45,693 nt of DNA, from positions 1-45,693 of the forward strand of contig JAJBVP010000122.1 of NCBI GenBank assembly GCA_020859755.1, read 5' to 3'. The DNA comes from Bacteroidales bacterium (lineage in GTDB: Bacteria; Bacteroidota; Bacteroidia; Bacteroidales; Muribaculaceae). The position numbers and the translations under genes are program-made. Every line of letters begins with the position of its first letter. The stretch's first letter is position 1. Below are positions 25,485-32,785 of the stretch, one piece after another. The notes under the pieces are model-generated. The model made no database searches, was not told the origin of the DNA, and saw nothing but the letters and a program-made list of their open reading frames with translations.

Positions 25485-27955
25485 TATACACCGCCTCCGA
25501 TATAGCCTCTCTGTTGGGACTCCAGCAACCTCCGTTCCCCGACGCGAAAATCACCACCTTGCTCACCGACAGCCGCTCGGTCGACGCACCGGCCGATTCG
25601 ATGTTTTTCGCCCTGCTCACATCCTCGGGCGACGGCCATCATTATCTGGCCGAATTGTACCGCAAAGGCGTGCGCAATTTCGTGGTGAAGCATTGCCCAG
25701 TGGACCGCGATCTCTTCCCTGAGGCCAATTTCTTTATCGTGGGTGACACGCTGGAAGCCCTGCAAGCATTAGCCCGAGCCCATCGCAACCGTTTCCATGA
25801 TTTGCCCGTAATCGGAGTCACCGGTAGCCGAGGCAAGACTATCGTCAAGGAGTGGCTTTACCAATTGTTGCAACCTTCTTATGAGATCGTGCGCAGTCCG
25901 CGTAGCTACAACTCCCAGATTGGCGTGCCTTTGTCGGTGTGGGAAATCAACGAGGAATCCACGCTTGGCATCTTTGAGGCGGGAATATCCAAAATGGGGG
26001 AGATGACCACCCTCCAATCCATCATCCAGCCCTCCATTGGCATTATCACCAACATCGGCCTGGAGCACCAAGAGGGATTCCCCTCCAAGGAGGCAAAATG
26101 CCGCGAGAAAGTTACCTTGTTGCGTGGCTGCGACACCGTGATTTACTGCGCTGACTCCCGCACCATCTCAGAGGCGGTGGCCGACGCTTGCCTTGGCGCT
26201 AACGAATTGGCGTGGTCGCGTCGCGATCCCGAGCGCCCCTTATATATAAAAGGTGTGTTCCCCAAGCTCCATTCCACCGTCATCGAATACTACTACCTGC
26301 AACAACCGGGTCGCATCGAGATTCCGTTCACCGAAAGCGCCGACGCTGAGAACGCTATCCACTGTCTTGCCACTATGCTGCTCTTGGGTATCCCCCAGGA
26401 CGAAATCGCCAAGCGCATGGCCGCACTGTCACCTGTTGCCACACGCCTCAACGTTATCGAAGGGGTCAACAACTGCATGGTAATACACGATGGCTACACG
26501 GCCGACTTCGGCTCGCTACGCCCAGCACTCGATTTCATGGCTCGACGCGCCACCGCAGGTCGCGAGAACACCGTAATCCTTTCCGACCTGATGCACGAAT
26601 CCCTACCCGCCGATCGCCTCTACCGCGCCACAGCCCAACTGTTACGCTCCCGGGGCATTTCCAAAGTGATTGGGGTGGGGGAGGAGATCAGTCGCCACAG
26701 CCGGTATTTCGACCCTGAGGCTCGCTTCTTCCGGTCGACAACCGAAATGCTCGAGCAGATGTCGCCAAGCGACTTTGTCGACGAGTTGATACTCATCAAG
26801 GGAGCCGCTCCGTTCCATTTCGAGCAGGTGAGCGAGATTCTGGAAGCAAAACACCACGAGACAGTCCTGGAGGTCAACCTCGACTCGCTGATTCACAACT
26901 TCAACTTCTACCGCTCTCGGCTACGTCCTTCAACGGGCATCGTGGCCATGGTCAAGGCTTCGGCTTATGGTGCAGGGGCCCTGGAGGTCGCCAAGTCGCT
27001 CCAAAGTCAAGGCGCGGCTTATCTGGCAGTAGCGGTAGTTGATGAGGGAGTGGAATTACGCCGCGCCGGAGTGACCATGCCTATTATGGTACTTAACCCT
27101 AAAGTGGTGAATTACAGGGCGTTATTTGGCAATCAACTGGAGCCTGAAATCTTTTCGGTAGACATGCTGCGCGACATAATCCGCGAGGGTGAGAAGCTGG
27201 GAATCACCAATTTCCCCATCCACATAAAGCTCGATACCGGAATGCATCGTCTGGGATTCAATCCCGAAGATATTCCTCAGGTAGTCAACATTTTACAATC
27301 ACAAGATGTGGTGTCGCCATGCTCCATTTTCTCTCATTTGGCATGCGCCGACGATCCCAAGGACGACGACTACACGCTTCAGCAACTGGAGATATTTCAC
27401 GCCACTGCCGAACTCCTCCAATCGGCATTCCCGCACAAAATCCTGAAGCATATCCTCAACTCCACAGGCATCACGCGATTCCCTGAGCATCAGTGCGATA
27501 TGGTGCGCTTAGGCATCTGTCTCTACGGTATTCCCACCATGGACGACCATTCCCAGGACGACTTGCGCCCGGTTTCCACGCTCCGCACTGTCATCATTTC
27601 TATCAAGGAATGGCCAGCGGGGACCACAATAGGCTACAATCGTCGAGGTGTGCTAGAGCGTAAGTCGCGCATTGCGACAATACCGGTAGGATACGCCGAC
27701 GGCGTGAACCGCCATTTAGGCCGAGGGCGAGCCTCTTTCATCGTCAACGGTCATCGGTGTCCTACAGTTGGAAACATCTGCATGGACGCATGCATGATCG
27801 ACGTAACCGACGTGCCTTGTGCGGTAGGCGACGCGGTTGAGATCTTCGGCACGCAGATGCCAGCGACCGAGTTGGCGCATGTGCTTGATACCATCCCTTA
27901 CGAAATCCTCACAGCCGTTTCCCCCCGAGTAAAGCGCGTCTACTACCGCGAGTGA
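25481..27955 (+). CDS. Bifunctional MurF ligase / alanine racemase
   Basis: This is an 824-aa fusion of two peptidoglycan enzymes. Residues 1-450 resemble UDP-MurNAc-tripeptide:D-Ala-D-Ala ligase, with P-loop VIGVTGSRGKTIVKEWL near residue 108, SYNSQIGVPLSVW, ITNIGLEHQEGF and a C-terminal ligase domain (MVIHDGYTADFGSLRPAL). Residues 465-824 are a PLP-dependent alanine racemase, with the Schiff-base lysine in VAMVKASAYGAG, RLGFNPEDIPQV, LRPVSTLRTVIISIKEWPAGTTIGYNRRGV and VGNICMDACMIDVTD. The racemase makes D-Ala, whose dimer the ligase could use. This fusion is characteristic of Bacteroidota, which often also carry a separate murF. The P-loop GSRGKTIVKEW differs from the usual GSNGKTTTK. The start overlaps the GSCFA stop as ATGA. 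Confidence 0.95.
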   Translation: MIYTASDIASLLGLQQPPFPDAKITTLLTDSRSVDAPADSMFFALLTSSGDGHHYLAELYRKGVRNFVVKHCPVDRDLFPEANFFIVGDTLEALQALARAHRNRFHDLPVIGVTGSRGKTIVKEWLYQLLQPSYEIVRSPRSYNSQIGVPLSVWEINEESTLGIFEAGISKMGEMTTLQSIIQPSIGIITNIGLEHQEGFPSKEAKCREKVTLLRGCDTVIYCADSRTISEAVADACLGANELAWSRRDPERPLYIKGVFPKLHSTVIEYYYLQQPGRIEIPFTESADAENAIHCLATMLLLGIPQDEIAKRMAALSPVATRLNVIEGVNNCMVIHDGYTADFGSLRPALDFMARRATAGRENTVILSDLMHESLPADRLYRATAQLLRSRGISKVIGVGEEISRHSRYFDPEARFFRSTTEMLEQMSPSDFVDELILIKGAAPFHFEQVSEILEAKHHETVLEVNLDSLIHNFNFYRSRLRPSTGIVAMVKASAYGAGALEVAKSLQSQGAAYLAVAVVDEGVELRRAGVTMPIMVLNPKVVNYRALFGNQLEPEIFSVDMLRDIIREGEKLGITNFPIHIKLDTGMHRLGFNPEDIPQVVNILQSQDVVSPCSIFSHLACADDPKDDDYTLQQLEIFHATAELLQSAFPHKILKHILNSTGITRFPEHQCDMVRLGICLYGIPTMDDHSQDDLRPVSTLRTVIISIKEWPAGTTIGYNRRGVLERKSRIATIPVGYADGVNRHLGRGRASFIVNGHRCPTVGNICMDACMIDVTDVPCAVGDAVEIFGTQMPATELAHVLDTIPYEILTAVSPRVKRVYYRE

Positions 27956-27977
27956 CCGCGCATAAGCCTGGGGCGGA

Positions 27978-28037
27978 TCTGGCTAAAATAGCTATGGAGA
28001 TCGGCTCTGGCTAAAATAGCCATCATCCAAATGATGG
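27978..28037. repeat. Tandem hairpin-forming repeats after murF-alr
   Basis: TCTGGCTAAAATAGC occurs at 27978-27992 and again at 28006-28020. Each copy contains a GGCTA/TAGC(C) stem around AAA. A third hairpin, CCATCAT-ccaa-ATGATGG, follows at 28020-28037. They lie just past the murF-alr stop and could act as a terminator or 3'-end stabiliser, though no T-tract is present. Confidence 0.55.
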
Positions 28038-28086
28038 TAAGCCAACGCGAGGGTCAAAGAGTCAAACGGAAAACAACCCTTTGCAT

Positions 28087-28196
28087 CATAATCGGTATTA
28101 TGTAAAATACGCTTTTGATGCCTTTCTGGTCGTTATCATTTGTCGGTCCCATGGAGGAGTAACCTACCCCGATGGGATATCAGGATATAGTAGGTT
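28087..28196. other. Structured intergenic region between murF-alr and the ompA-like gene
   Basis: A perfect hairpin CATAAT-cggt-ATTATG (28087-28102) sits inside a wider GCATCA/TGATGC pair (28083-28120). A second inverted repeat AACCTAC/GTAGGTT spans 28161-28196, eight bases from the ompA-like stop, so it may form its 3' end on the minus strand. No ORF or clear -7 box was seen. A small RNA is possible but unproven. Confidence 0.35.
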
Positions 28197-28204
28197 GAGG
28201 TGCC

Positions 28205-28828
28205 CTATAGCTGGCCTTTCTTGGCGAGTGTGATGAGGTCGGGTCCCGGGATAAGGAATAGCTCGATGCGGCGATTGGCGGCACGGCCCAGTCGTGAGTT
28301 GTTGGGTTTCAAAGGCTCGGTGCCTCCCATGGGATAACCCACCAGCGACGCCGTGGATTTGGCGTACCTGTCAAACCAGTCGTACAACGCGGCGACTCTT
28401 CCCTCCGACAATTGCATTTGGTGGGCTTCCGAGCCTGTGTCGTCGGTGTGCACGGTCATCACCACCTTGAATCGCGAGGGAGCGTTGAGGAATCCAAGAA
28501 GCGGTGTCAGTCGGTCGCCAGCCTTGGGATAGAGAGTGGAATCGTTGGGGGCGAACATCTCGTCGGTGGGTATAATCACAATCACCACCTCGCCTTGACG
28601 CATCTCTTCCACATGATAGCCTTTTTTCTGCAATGAGCTGGCTATTTCACGCATAAAAGCCTTAATATCAGCCGATTGCTTGGATGGCACCTTGGGCGTG
28701 GCCAAATTTTCATCCATCGTCATCTCGAAAATATCAGTGGAGGGTTCGGTGGATTTTGGCGCACACCATCCCGACAGTGGCAGCATGGCTAACACTGTGG
28801 AAATTAACAGATTGCGAACGAGTGACAT
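28205..28828 (-). CDS. Small OmpA-family exported protein
   Basis: This 207-aa protein has a signal peptide (MSLVRNLLISTVLAMLPLSGWCA) and a C-terminal OmpA-like peptidoglycan-associating domain: DSTLYPKAGDRLTPLLGFL, VVMTVHTDDTGSEAHQMQLSEGRVAALYDWFDRY, then PNNSRLGRAANRRIELFLIP. There is no lipobox and no beta-barrel. It is probably periplasmic and bound to peptidoglycan. The initiator ATG overlaps the stop of the acidic upstream gene by one base (TAATG), so the two are probably translated together. Confidence 0.88.
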   Translation of the reverse strand: MSLVRNLLISTVLAMLPLSGWCAPKSTEPSTDIFEMTMDENLATPKVPSKQSADIKAFMREIASSLQKKGYHVEEMRQGEVVIVIIPTDEMFAPNDSTLYPKAGDRLTPLLGFLNAPSRFKVVMTVHTDDTGSEAHQMQLSEGRVAALYDWFDRYAKSTASLVGYPMGGTEPLKPNNSRLGRAANRRIELFLIPGPDLITLAKKGQL

Positions 28829-29163
28829 TATGCCTCATCCTCCTCTTCCTGGCCTTCCTCGTCTTCTTCCTCGTCTTTTTCGTCGAGGGTTTCTTCAAAG
28901 GCGAGCTCGGCCATCACGATAGGCTCCACGTCGTCGAGCACCACCTTGTTGCGCTTGTCCTTGGAGAGGGTTTTCTTTACCGAGGCGATGAGGTCGTCGG
29001 TGTCGAGCTCGGCGTCCGATTCCAGGTCGAGCAGGCCGTGATCCTCATAGTAGTCCCAAATGATATCCATTATATTAATGATGTCGTCACCCGAGTATTT
29101 GCGGCTTACCTTACCTTGGATGGCATCTTGAATGTATTTGATGCAATTGTTTTCGTCGTACAT
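28828..29163 (-). CDS. Hypothetical acidic protein
   Basis: This 111-aa protein is probably cytosolic and not recognised. The first 80 residues look helical (IKYIQDAIQGKVSRKYSGDDIINIMDIIWDYYEDHGLL). The last 20 are almost all Glu and Asp (DEKDEEEDEEGQEEEDEA). The acidic tail may mimic nucleic acid or bind a basic partner, which is inference. It overlaps the ompA-like gene by one base and precedes it in the same transcript. Confidence 0.8.
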   Translation of the reverse strand: MYDENNCIKYIQDAIQGKVSRKYSGDDIINIMDIIWDYYEDHGLLDLESDAELDTDDLIASVKKTLSKDKRNKVVLDDVEPIVMAELAFEETLDEKDEEEDEEGQEEEDEA

Positions 29164-29238
29164 AGCTTGTGGGTTTTAACGGTTAGAGAATGTCGTTCTA
29201 TGTAGTTAGACTGCGTTTGGGCTACTAAGTTAACAATA

Positions 29239-29275
29239 AAATGGCGACTTCGAGGTGGAAATCGCCATTTTTTTA
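29239..29275. terminator. Bidirectional terminator between rimM and the acidic-protein gene
   Basis: Arms AAATGGCGA (29239-29247) and TCGCCATTT (29262-29270) form a 9-bp stem with a 14-nt loop. A run of T follows on the plus strand. The minus strand reads TTTTATTGTT after the stem, suitable for ending the fabG-DUF4290-rimM transcript 20 bases past the rimM stop. Confidence 0.75.
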
Positions 29276-29295
29276 GATTATTTAAGTGAAATCAT

Positions 29296-29832
29296 TTACT
29301 GCAGGTCGAGAATACCTTCGGGGAGATCCATTTCTATGATACGCTTTTCGGGGTCGAGCGAGGAGATAAACTCGTCGGCAACAGGGATGTAAATCGTTCG
29401 GCCATCGGGTGTCGCGACATGGAAGAGATAATTGGCCGTAGAGGTGTCCAGGGCGGTGATCTCCCCTACCCTTTCTCCGATGGGAGTGACGATGGTGAAT
29501 CCTCGCAGGTCGTCGGCGTACAGGCCGTCGCCGTCCTGGTCGTCAGGCTCAAGCCACGCCTCGTCGTCGCGGTCGATACGTATCTCCTTGCCGGCAAACG
29601 CGCGGGCTTGTGTTTCGTCGGTCACGCCGTCGATTTTGATCAGGGCTCCTTGGCTTCCACGGGGGCGTATCGAGGAGATGAAGAAGGGGGTGAGGATTCC
29701 GTCAACGTCGATAATCAGGCACGAGAGCGCCTCGATGTCGACATCGGCCTCCAACACTGCCGACATCTCGCCATGGATGCCATGGGGCTTTACGATGTGG
29801 CCGATTGCGGCTGTGCTCTGCAGGGTGATCAC
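29296..29832 (-). CDS. rimM: Ribosome maturation factor RimM
   Basis: This 178-aa 16S-processing factor binds ribosomal protein S19 during 30S head assembly. The N-terminal domain has IGHIVKPHGIHGEMSAVLEAD. A PRC-barrel-like C-terminal domain carries the YADDLRGFTIVTPIGERVGEI and YIPVADEFI motifs. The start is GTG at 29832, overlapping the DUF4290 stop as GTGA, which implies translational coupling. A hairpin terminator follows. In many relatives murA separates DUF4290 and rimM; here it does not. Confidence 0.94.
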   Translation of the reverse strand: MITLQSTAAIGHIVKPHGIHGEMSAVLEADVDIEALSCLIIDVDGILTPFFISSIRPRGSQGALIKIDGVTDETQARAFAGKEIRIDRDDEAWLEPDDQDGDGLYADDLRGFTIVTPIGERVGEITALDTSTANYLFHVATPDGRTIYIPVADEFISSLDPEKRIIEMDLPEGILDLQ

Positions 29833-30434
29833 TTCTTCTTTTTCTTCTTTTTCTTGCCGGTGGTTTCTGCGGGGACAATCTGCTCAAACTCATGCAAGCG
29901 GTGTAACTCGGGGTCGAGACGAATAGCTCCGTGGGAGAGTTCGGCCAGATCCTTGAATATCTTGGCGTCCTCGGCGGCTTCGGGGTTGACCTGGAGCATG
30001 AGCTTCTTCATGTGGTTGGCCAACAAGAAGATTAGCGCGTCTTTTTCCTCGCCTGCCTCCATCTGAGCGCAACGGTCGATCATGCCCACAATGTAACGCC
30101 CGTAGTGTCGGAAACGGTTGGGGCCTATCGAAGCGGTGTAAGGGACAGGCTCAGGGAGGGTGTGAAGGCTCTCCTGCTGGATGACCTCACACGGGAAGTC
30201 GATATCGAGCTGGAAGTCGCTCATGATGGCCAAATGGTCCCAGAGCTTGTGTTTATAGTCGGGCTCGTCGCGTAGCTGCGGGAACAGGTTGCCCATGGTG
30301 TCGATTATCGAGTAGGCGCAACGCGTGCGCAGGTCGCGGTCCTTGATCTCAAGGCAATGATCGACCATGCGCTGGATGTTGCGGCCATACTCGGGTAGCA
30401 CCAGCCGTTTGAGCCTTGTGTTGTAGGTGAGCAT
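29829..30434 (-). CDS. DUF4290 domain-containing protein
   Basis: This 201-aa Bacteroidota-specific protein is of unknown function. It opens with LTYNTRLKRLVLPEYGRNIQRMVDHCLEI and has RTRCAYSIIDTMGNLFPQLRD and RFRHYGRYIVGMIDRC, the recurring DUF4290 pattern. It is mainly helical, with no signal peptide. It ends in an unbroken run of eight lysines that could bind RNA or phospholipid. It sits between fabG (14 bases upstream) and rimM (4-base overlap), which suggests a link to ribosome assembly or envelope precursors. Confidence 0.88.
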   Translation of the reverse strand: MLTYNTRLKRLVLPEYGRNIQRMVDHCLEIKDRDLRTRCAYSIIDTMGNLFPQLRDEPDYKHKLWDHLAIMSDFQLDIDFPCEVIQQESLHTLPEPVPYTASIGPNRFRHYGRYIVGMIDRCAQMEAGEEKDALIFLLANHMKKLMLQVNPEAAEDAKIFKDLAELSHGAIRLDPELHRLHEFEQIVPAETTGKKKKKKKK

Positions 30435-30448
30435 TGGCTATCGGGGTA

Positions 30449-31195
30449 TTACATGTTCATGCCGCCGTCCACCTGGATAACCTGACCGGTAACGTAGCCC
30501 GACATGTCGGAGGCCAGGAAGGTGGCAACGTTGGCGATATCCTCTACTTGGCCGCCGCGACGCAAGGGTATCTTCTTGCACCACTCGGCTCGCACCTCCT
30601 CGGGAAGGGCGGCAGTCATGGCGGTCTCGATGAAGCCGGGGGCGATGGCGTTGGCACGGATGCCGCGCGAGCCTACCTCCTGGGCCACACTCTTTGCCAG
30701 GGCGATCAGGCCAGCCTTGGAGGCGGCGTAGTTGCTCTGGCCGGCGTTGCCGTGAACGCCTACCACCGAGGCCATGTTGATAATCGATCCTCCGCGTTGG
30801 CGGAGCATGGTGGGCAGCACGGCGTGGATGAAGTTGAAAGCCGATTTGAGGTTGACGGCGATCACGGCGTCCCATTGCTGCTCGGTCATGCGCATCATAA
30901 GTCCGTCCTTGGTGATGCCGGCGTTGTTGACCAGGATGTCGATACGGCCGAAGTCGGCAAGTATCTGCTTAACAACCTCCTCGGTCTGGGTATAGTCGGC
31001 GGCATTGGAAGCGTAGCCTTTGCACTTTACGCCCAAGGCCTCGATCTCAGCCTCGGTGGCTTTGCCGTTGTCGTCGATGACAAGGTCGGTGAACGCGATG
31101 TTGGCGCCCTCTTGGGCGAACTTCAAGGCCAGGGCCTTGCCTATGCCGCGGGCAGCGCCCGTGATCAATGCTGTTTTTCCTTCAAGTAGTTTCAT
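30449..31195 (-). CDS. fabG: 3-oxoacyl-[ACP] reductase FabG
   Basis: This 248-aa NADPH-dependent short-chain dehydrogenase reduces 3-ketoacyl-ACP in fatty-acid elongation. The cofactor loop is TGAARGIG near residues 12-19, NNAG lies at 90-93, and the catalytic residues are Ser143, Tyr156 and Lys160 (SNYAASKAG). The end is the typical GYVTGQVIQVDGGMNM. I chose the ATG at 31195 (MKLLEGKTALITG); a longer frame to 31237 would cross the promoter. It heads the fabG-DUF4290-rimM operon and is divergent from lysC. Confidence 0.94.
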   Translation of the reverse strand: MKLLEGKTALITGAARGIGKALALKFAQEGANIAFTDLVIDDNGKATEAEIEALGVKCKGYASNAADYTQTEEVVKQILADFGRIDILVNNAGITKDGLMMRMTEQQWDAVIAVNLKSAFNFIHAVLPTMLRQRGGSIINMASVVGVHGNAGQSNYAASKAGLIALAKSVAQEVGSRGIRANAIAPGFIETAMTAALPEEVRAEWCKKIPLRRGGQVEDIANVATFLASDMSGYVTGQVIQVDGGMNM

Positions 31196-31225
31196 ATTGG
31201 TAGTTGATGAATATTTTCTTGACTG

Positions 31226-31233
31226 CAAAGGTA
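31226..31233 (-). promoter_or_regulatory. fabG operon promoter -7 box
   Basis: The minus strand reads TACCTTTG followed by CAGTC, a perfect TAnnTTTG element 30 bases before the chosen fabG ATG. It lies within the longer alternative frame and so supports the shorter start. Confidence 0.6.
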
Positions 31234-31304
31234 GCAATAATTAACAGAATCGGCAAATTTGACGTTCAACTACGTTTTTGTTTGCCATTTAGGGGTGAAT
31301 TGTG

Positions 31305-31312
31305 TAACTTCG
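31305..31312 (+). promoter_or_regulatory. lysC promoter -7 box
   Basis: TAACTTCG followed by CGACAAAA lies 20 bases before the chosen lysC ATG, with a TTTG near 31281-31284 that could serve as -33. It is one of the four extended TAANTTCGCG elements. Confidence 0.6.
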
Positions 31313-31332
31313 CGACAAAATTATATCGAAAA

Positions 31333-32652
31333 ATGAAAGTTTTGAAATTTGGTGGCACCTCCGTAGGGTCGGCCCAGAGAATCAAAGACGTTGCCGCGTT
31401 GATCGTGCCGCGCGGCAAAAACATCATTGTGCTTTCCGCTATGTCGGGAACCACCAACTCCCTTGTCGAAATCAGCGACTACCTTTATAAAAAGAACATC
31501 GAGGGAGCAAAAGAAACTATCAACAACCTCGAGGCCAAGTATCGCCGCACAATCGATGAGCTATACTCCACTGAGGAGGCCAAGGCCCAAGCCCTTCACG
31601 AGGTGAAGGCTTGCTTCAACTATATCCGCTCGTTCACCAAGGACATCTTCACCCTTTTCGAGGAGAAGGAGATTCTGGCACAGGGCGAATTGATGTCGAC
31701 CGCCATGATGACAATCTATCTCAAGGAGCAAGGTGTCGACGCCCAGTTGCTCCCAGCCCTGGAGTTTATGCGCACCGACAAGAACGCCGAACCCGACACC
31801 CAGTATATCCGCTCGCGCCTTACCACCCTGCTCGACAAGTACCCCGAAGCCCAGCTCTACATCACCCAGGGCTACATCTGCCGCAACGCATATGGTGAGA
31901 TCGACAACCTGCAGCGCGGAGGCAGCGACTACACAGCTTCCCTCATCGGTGCTGCGATCAACGCCGACGAGGTGGAGATATGGACCGACATCGACGGCAT
32001 GCACAACAATGACCCCCGCTTCGTCGAGGGTACCGAACCTGTCTCCCACCTGCATTTCGAGGAGGCCGCCGAGCTCGCCTACTTCGGGGCAAAGATCCTG
32101 CATCCCACCTGCGTGCTTCCTGCCAAGCTGAACAACATCCCCGTGCGCCTGCTCAACACCATGCAGCCCAACGCCGCCGGTACATTAATATATAATACCC
32201 AGGGACCCAAGGCCATCAAGGCCGTTGCCGCCAAGGACAATATCACCGCCATCAAGATCAAGAGCGGCCGAATGTTGCTCGCCTACGGCTTCTTGCGCAA
32301 GGTGTTTGAGATCTTCGAGACCCACCAGACACCCATCGACATGATCGCCACCTCGGAGGTGGGCGTTTCCGTCACCATCGACAACGAGCGCAATCTCGAC
32401 GCCATCGTCAACGACTTGAAGAAATTCGGCACCGTCACCGTCGACAAGGACATGGTAATCATCTGCGTCGTGGGCGACCTCGAGTGGCAAAATCGCGGAT
32501 TCGAAGCCAAAGCGCTGGACGCTCTGCGCGACGTGCCCGTGCGCATGATCTCCTACGGTGGCAGCAACTACAACATCTCGTTCCTCATCAGGAAAGAAGA
32601 CAAGGTAAAGGCGCTCAACTCATTGAGCGACCACCTCTTCAAGCATAAATAA
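31333..32652 (+). CDS. lysC: Aspartate kinase
   Basis: This 439-aa enzyme phosphorylates L-aspartate, the first step toward lysine, diaminopimelate, threonine and methionine. It opens with MKVLKFGGTSVGSAQRIKDVA, the kinase signature. RGGSDYTASLIGAAINADEVEIWTDIDG carries the substrate-binding part. Two ACT regulatory domains follow (about residues 300-439), suggesting feedback inhibition. No homoserine dehydrogenase domain is fused, so it is monofunctional. The start at 31333 was chosen over 31204 because a promoter lies between them. Downstream, after a terminator, is lysA. Confidence 0.93.
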   Translation: MKVLKFGGTSVGSAQRIKDVAALIVPRGKNIIVLSAMSGTTNSLVEISDYLYKKNIEGAKETINNLEAKYRRTIDELYSTEEAKAQALHEVKACFNYIRSFTKDIFTLFEEKEILAQGELMSTAMMTIYLKEQGVDAQLLPALEFMRTDKNAEPDTQYIRSRLTTLLDKYPEAQLYITQGYICRNAYGEIDNLQRGGSDYTASLIGAAINADEVEIWTDIDGMHNNDPRFVEGTEPVSHLHFEEAAELAYFGAKILHPTCVLPAKLNNIPVRLLNTMQPNAAGTLIYNTQGPKAIKAVAAKDNITAIKIKSGRMLLAYGFLRKVFEIFETHQTPIDMIATSEVGVSVTIDNERNLDAIVNDLKKFGTVTVDKDMVIICVVGDLEWQNRGFEAKALDALRDVPVRMISYGGSNYNISFLIRKEDKVKALNSLSDHLFKHK

Positions 32653-32661
32653 ACGCTTTAA

Positions 32662-32696
32662 AAGGGCTTGATTAACCACCAGTTAATTAGGCCCTT
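32662..32696 (+). terminator. lysC terminator hairpin
   Basis: Arms AAGGGCTTGATTAAC (32662-32676) and GTTAATTAGGCCCTT (32682-32696) pair along 15 positions with one T/G wobble around a CACCA loop, followed by ATTTC. It begins 9 bases after the lysC stop and would separate lysC from lysA. Confidence 0.75.
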
Positions 32697-32710
32697 ATTT
32701 CACCTCATGA

Positions 32711-32766
32711 TAACGTAATAACCTATTTACATATTAACCTATTAAAATAAAAACAACATTACGTTA
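32711..32766. repeat. Inverted repeat upstream of lysA
   Basis: A perfect 9-bp inverted repeat (TAACGTAAT at 32711, ATTACGTTA at 32758) brackets 38 AT-rich bases with a repeated AACCTATT. It ends 19 bases before the lysA ATG. It could be an operator or 5' leader structure. No known riboswitch was recognised. Confidence 0.45.
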
Positions 32767-32785
32767 TAAATCAGCTTACACATAT

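Noticed and set aside
31238-31332. Lysine riboswitch before lysC
   Set aside because: The gap is too short for a lysine riboswitch, is shared with the fabG promoter, and shows no fitting stems.
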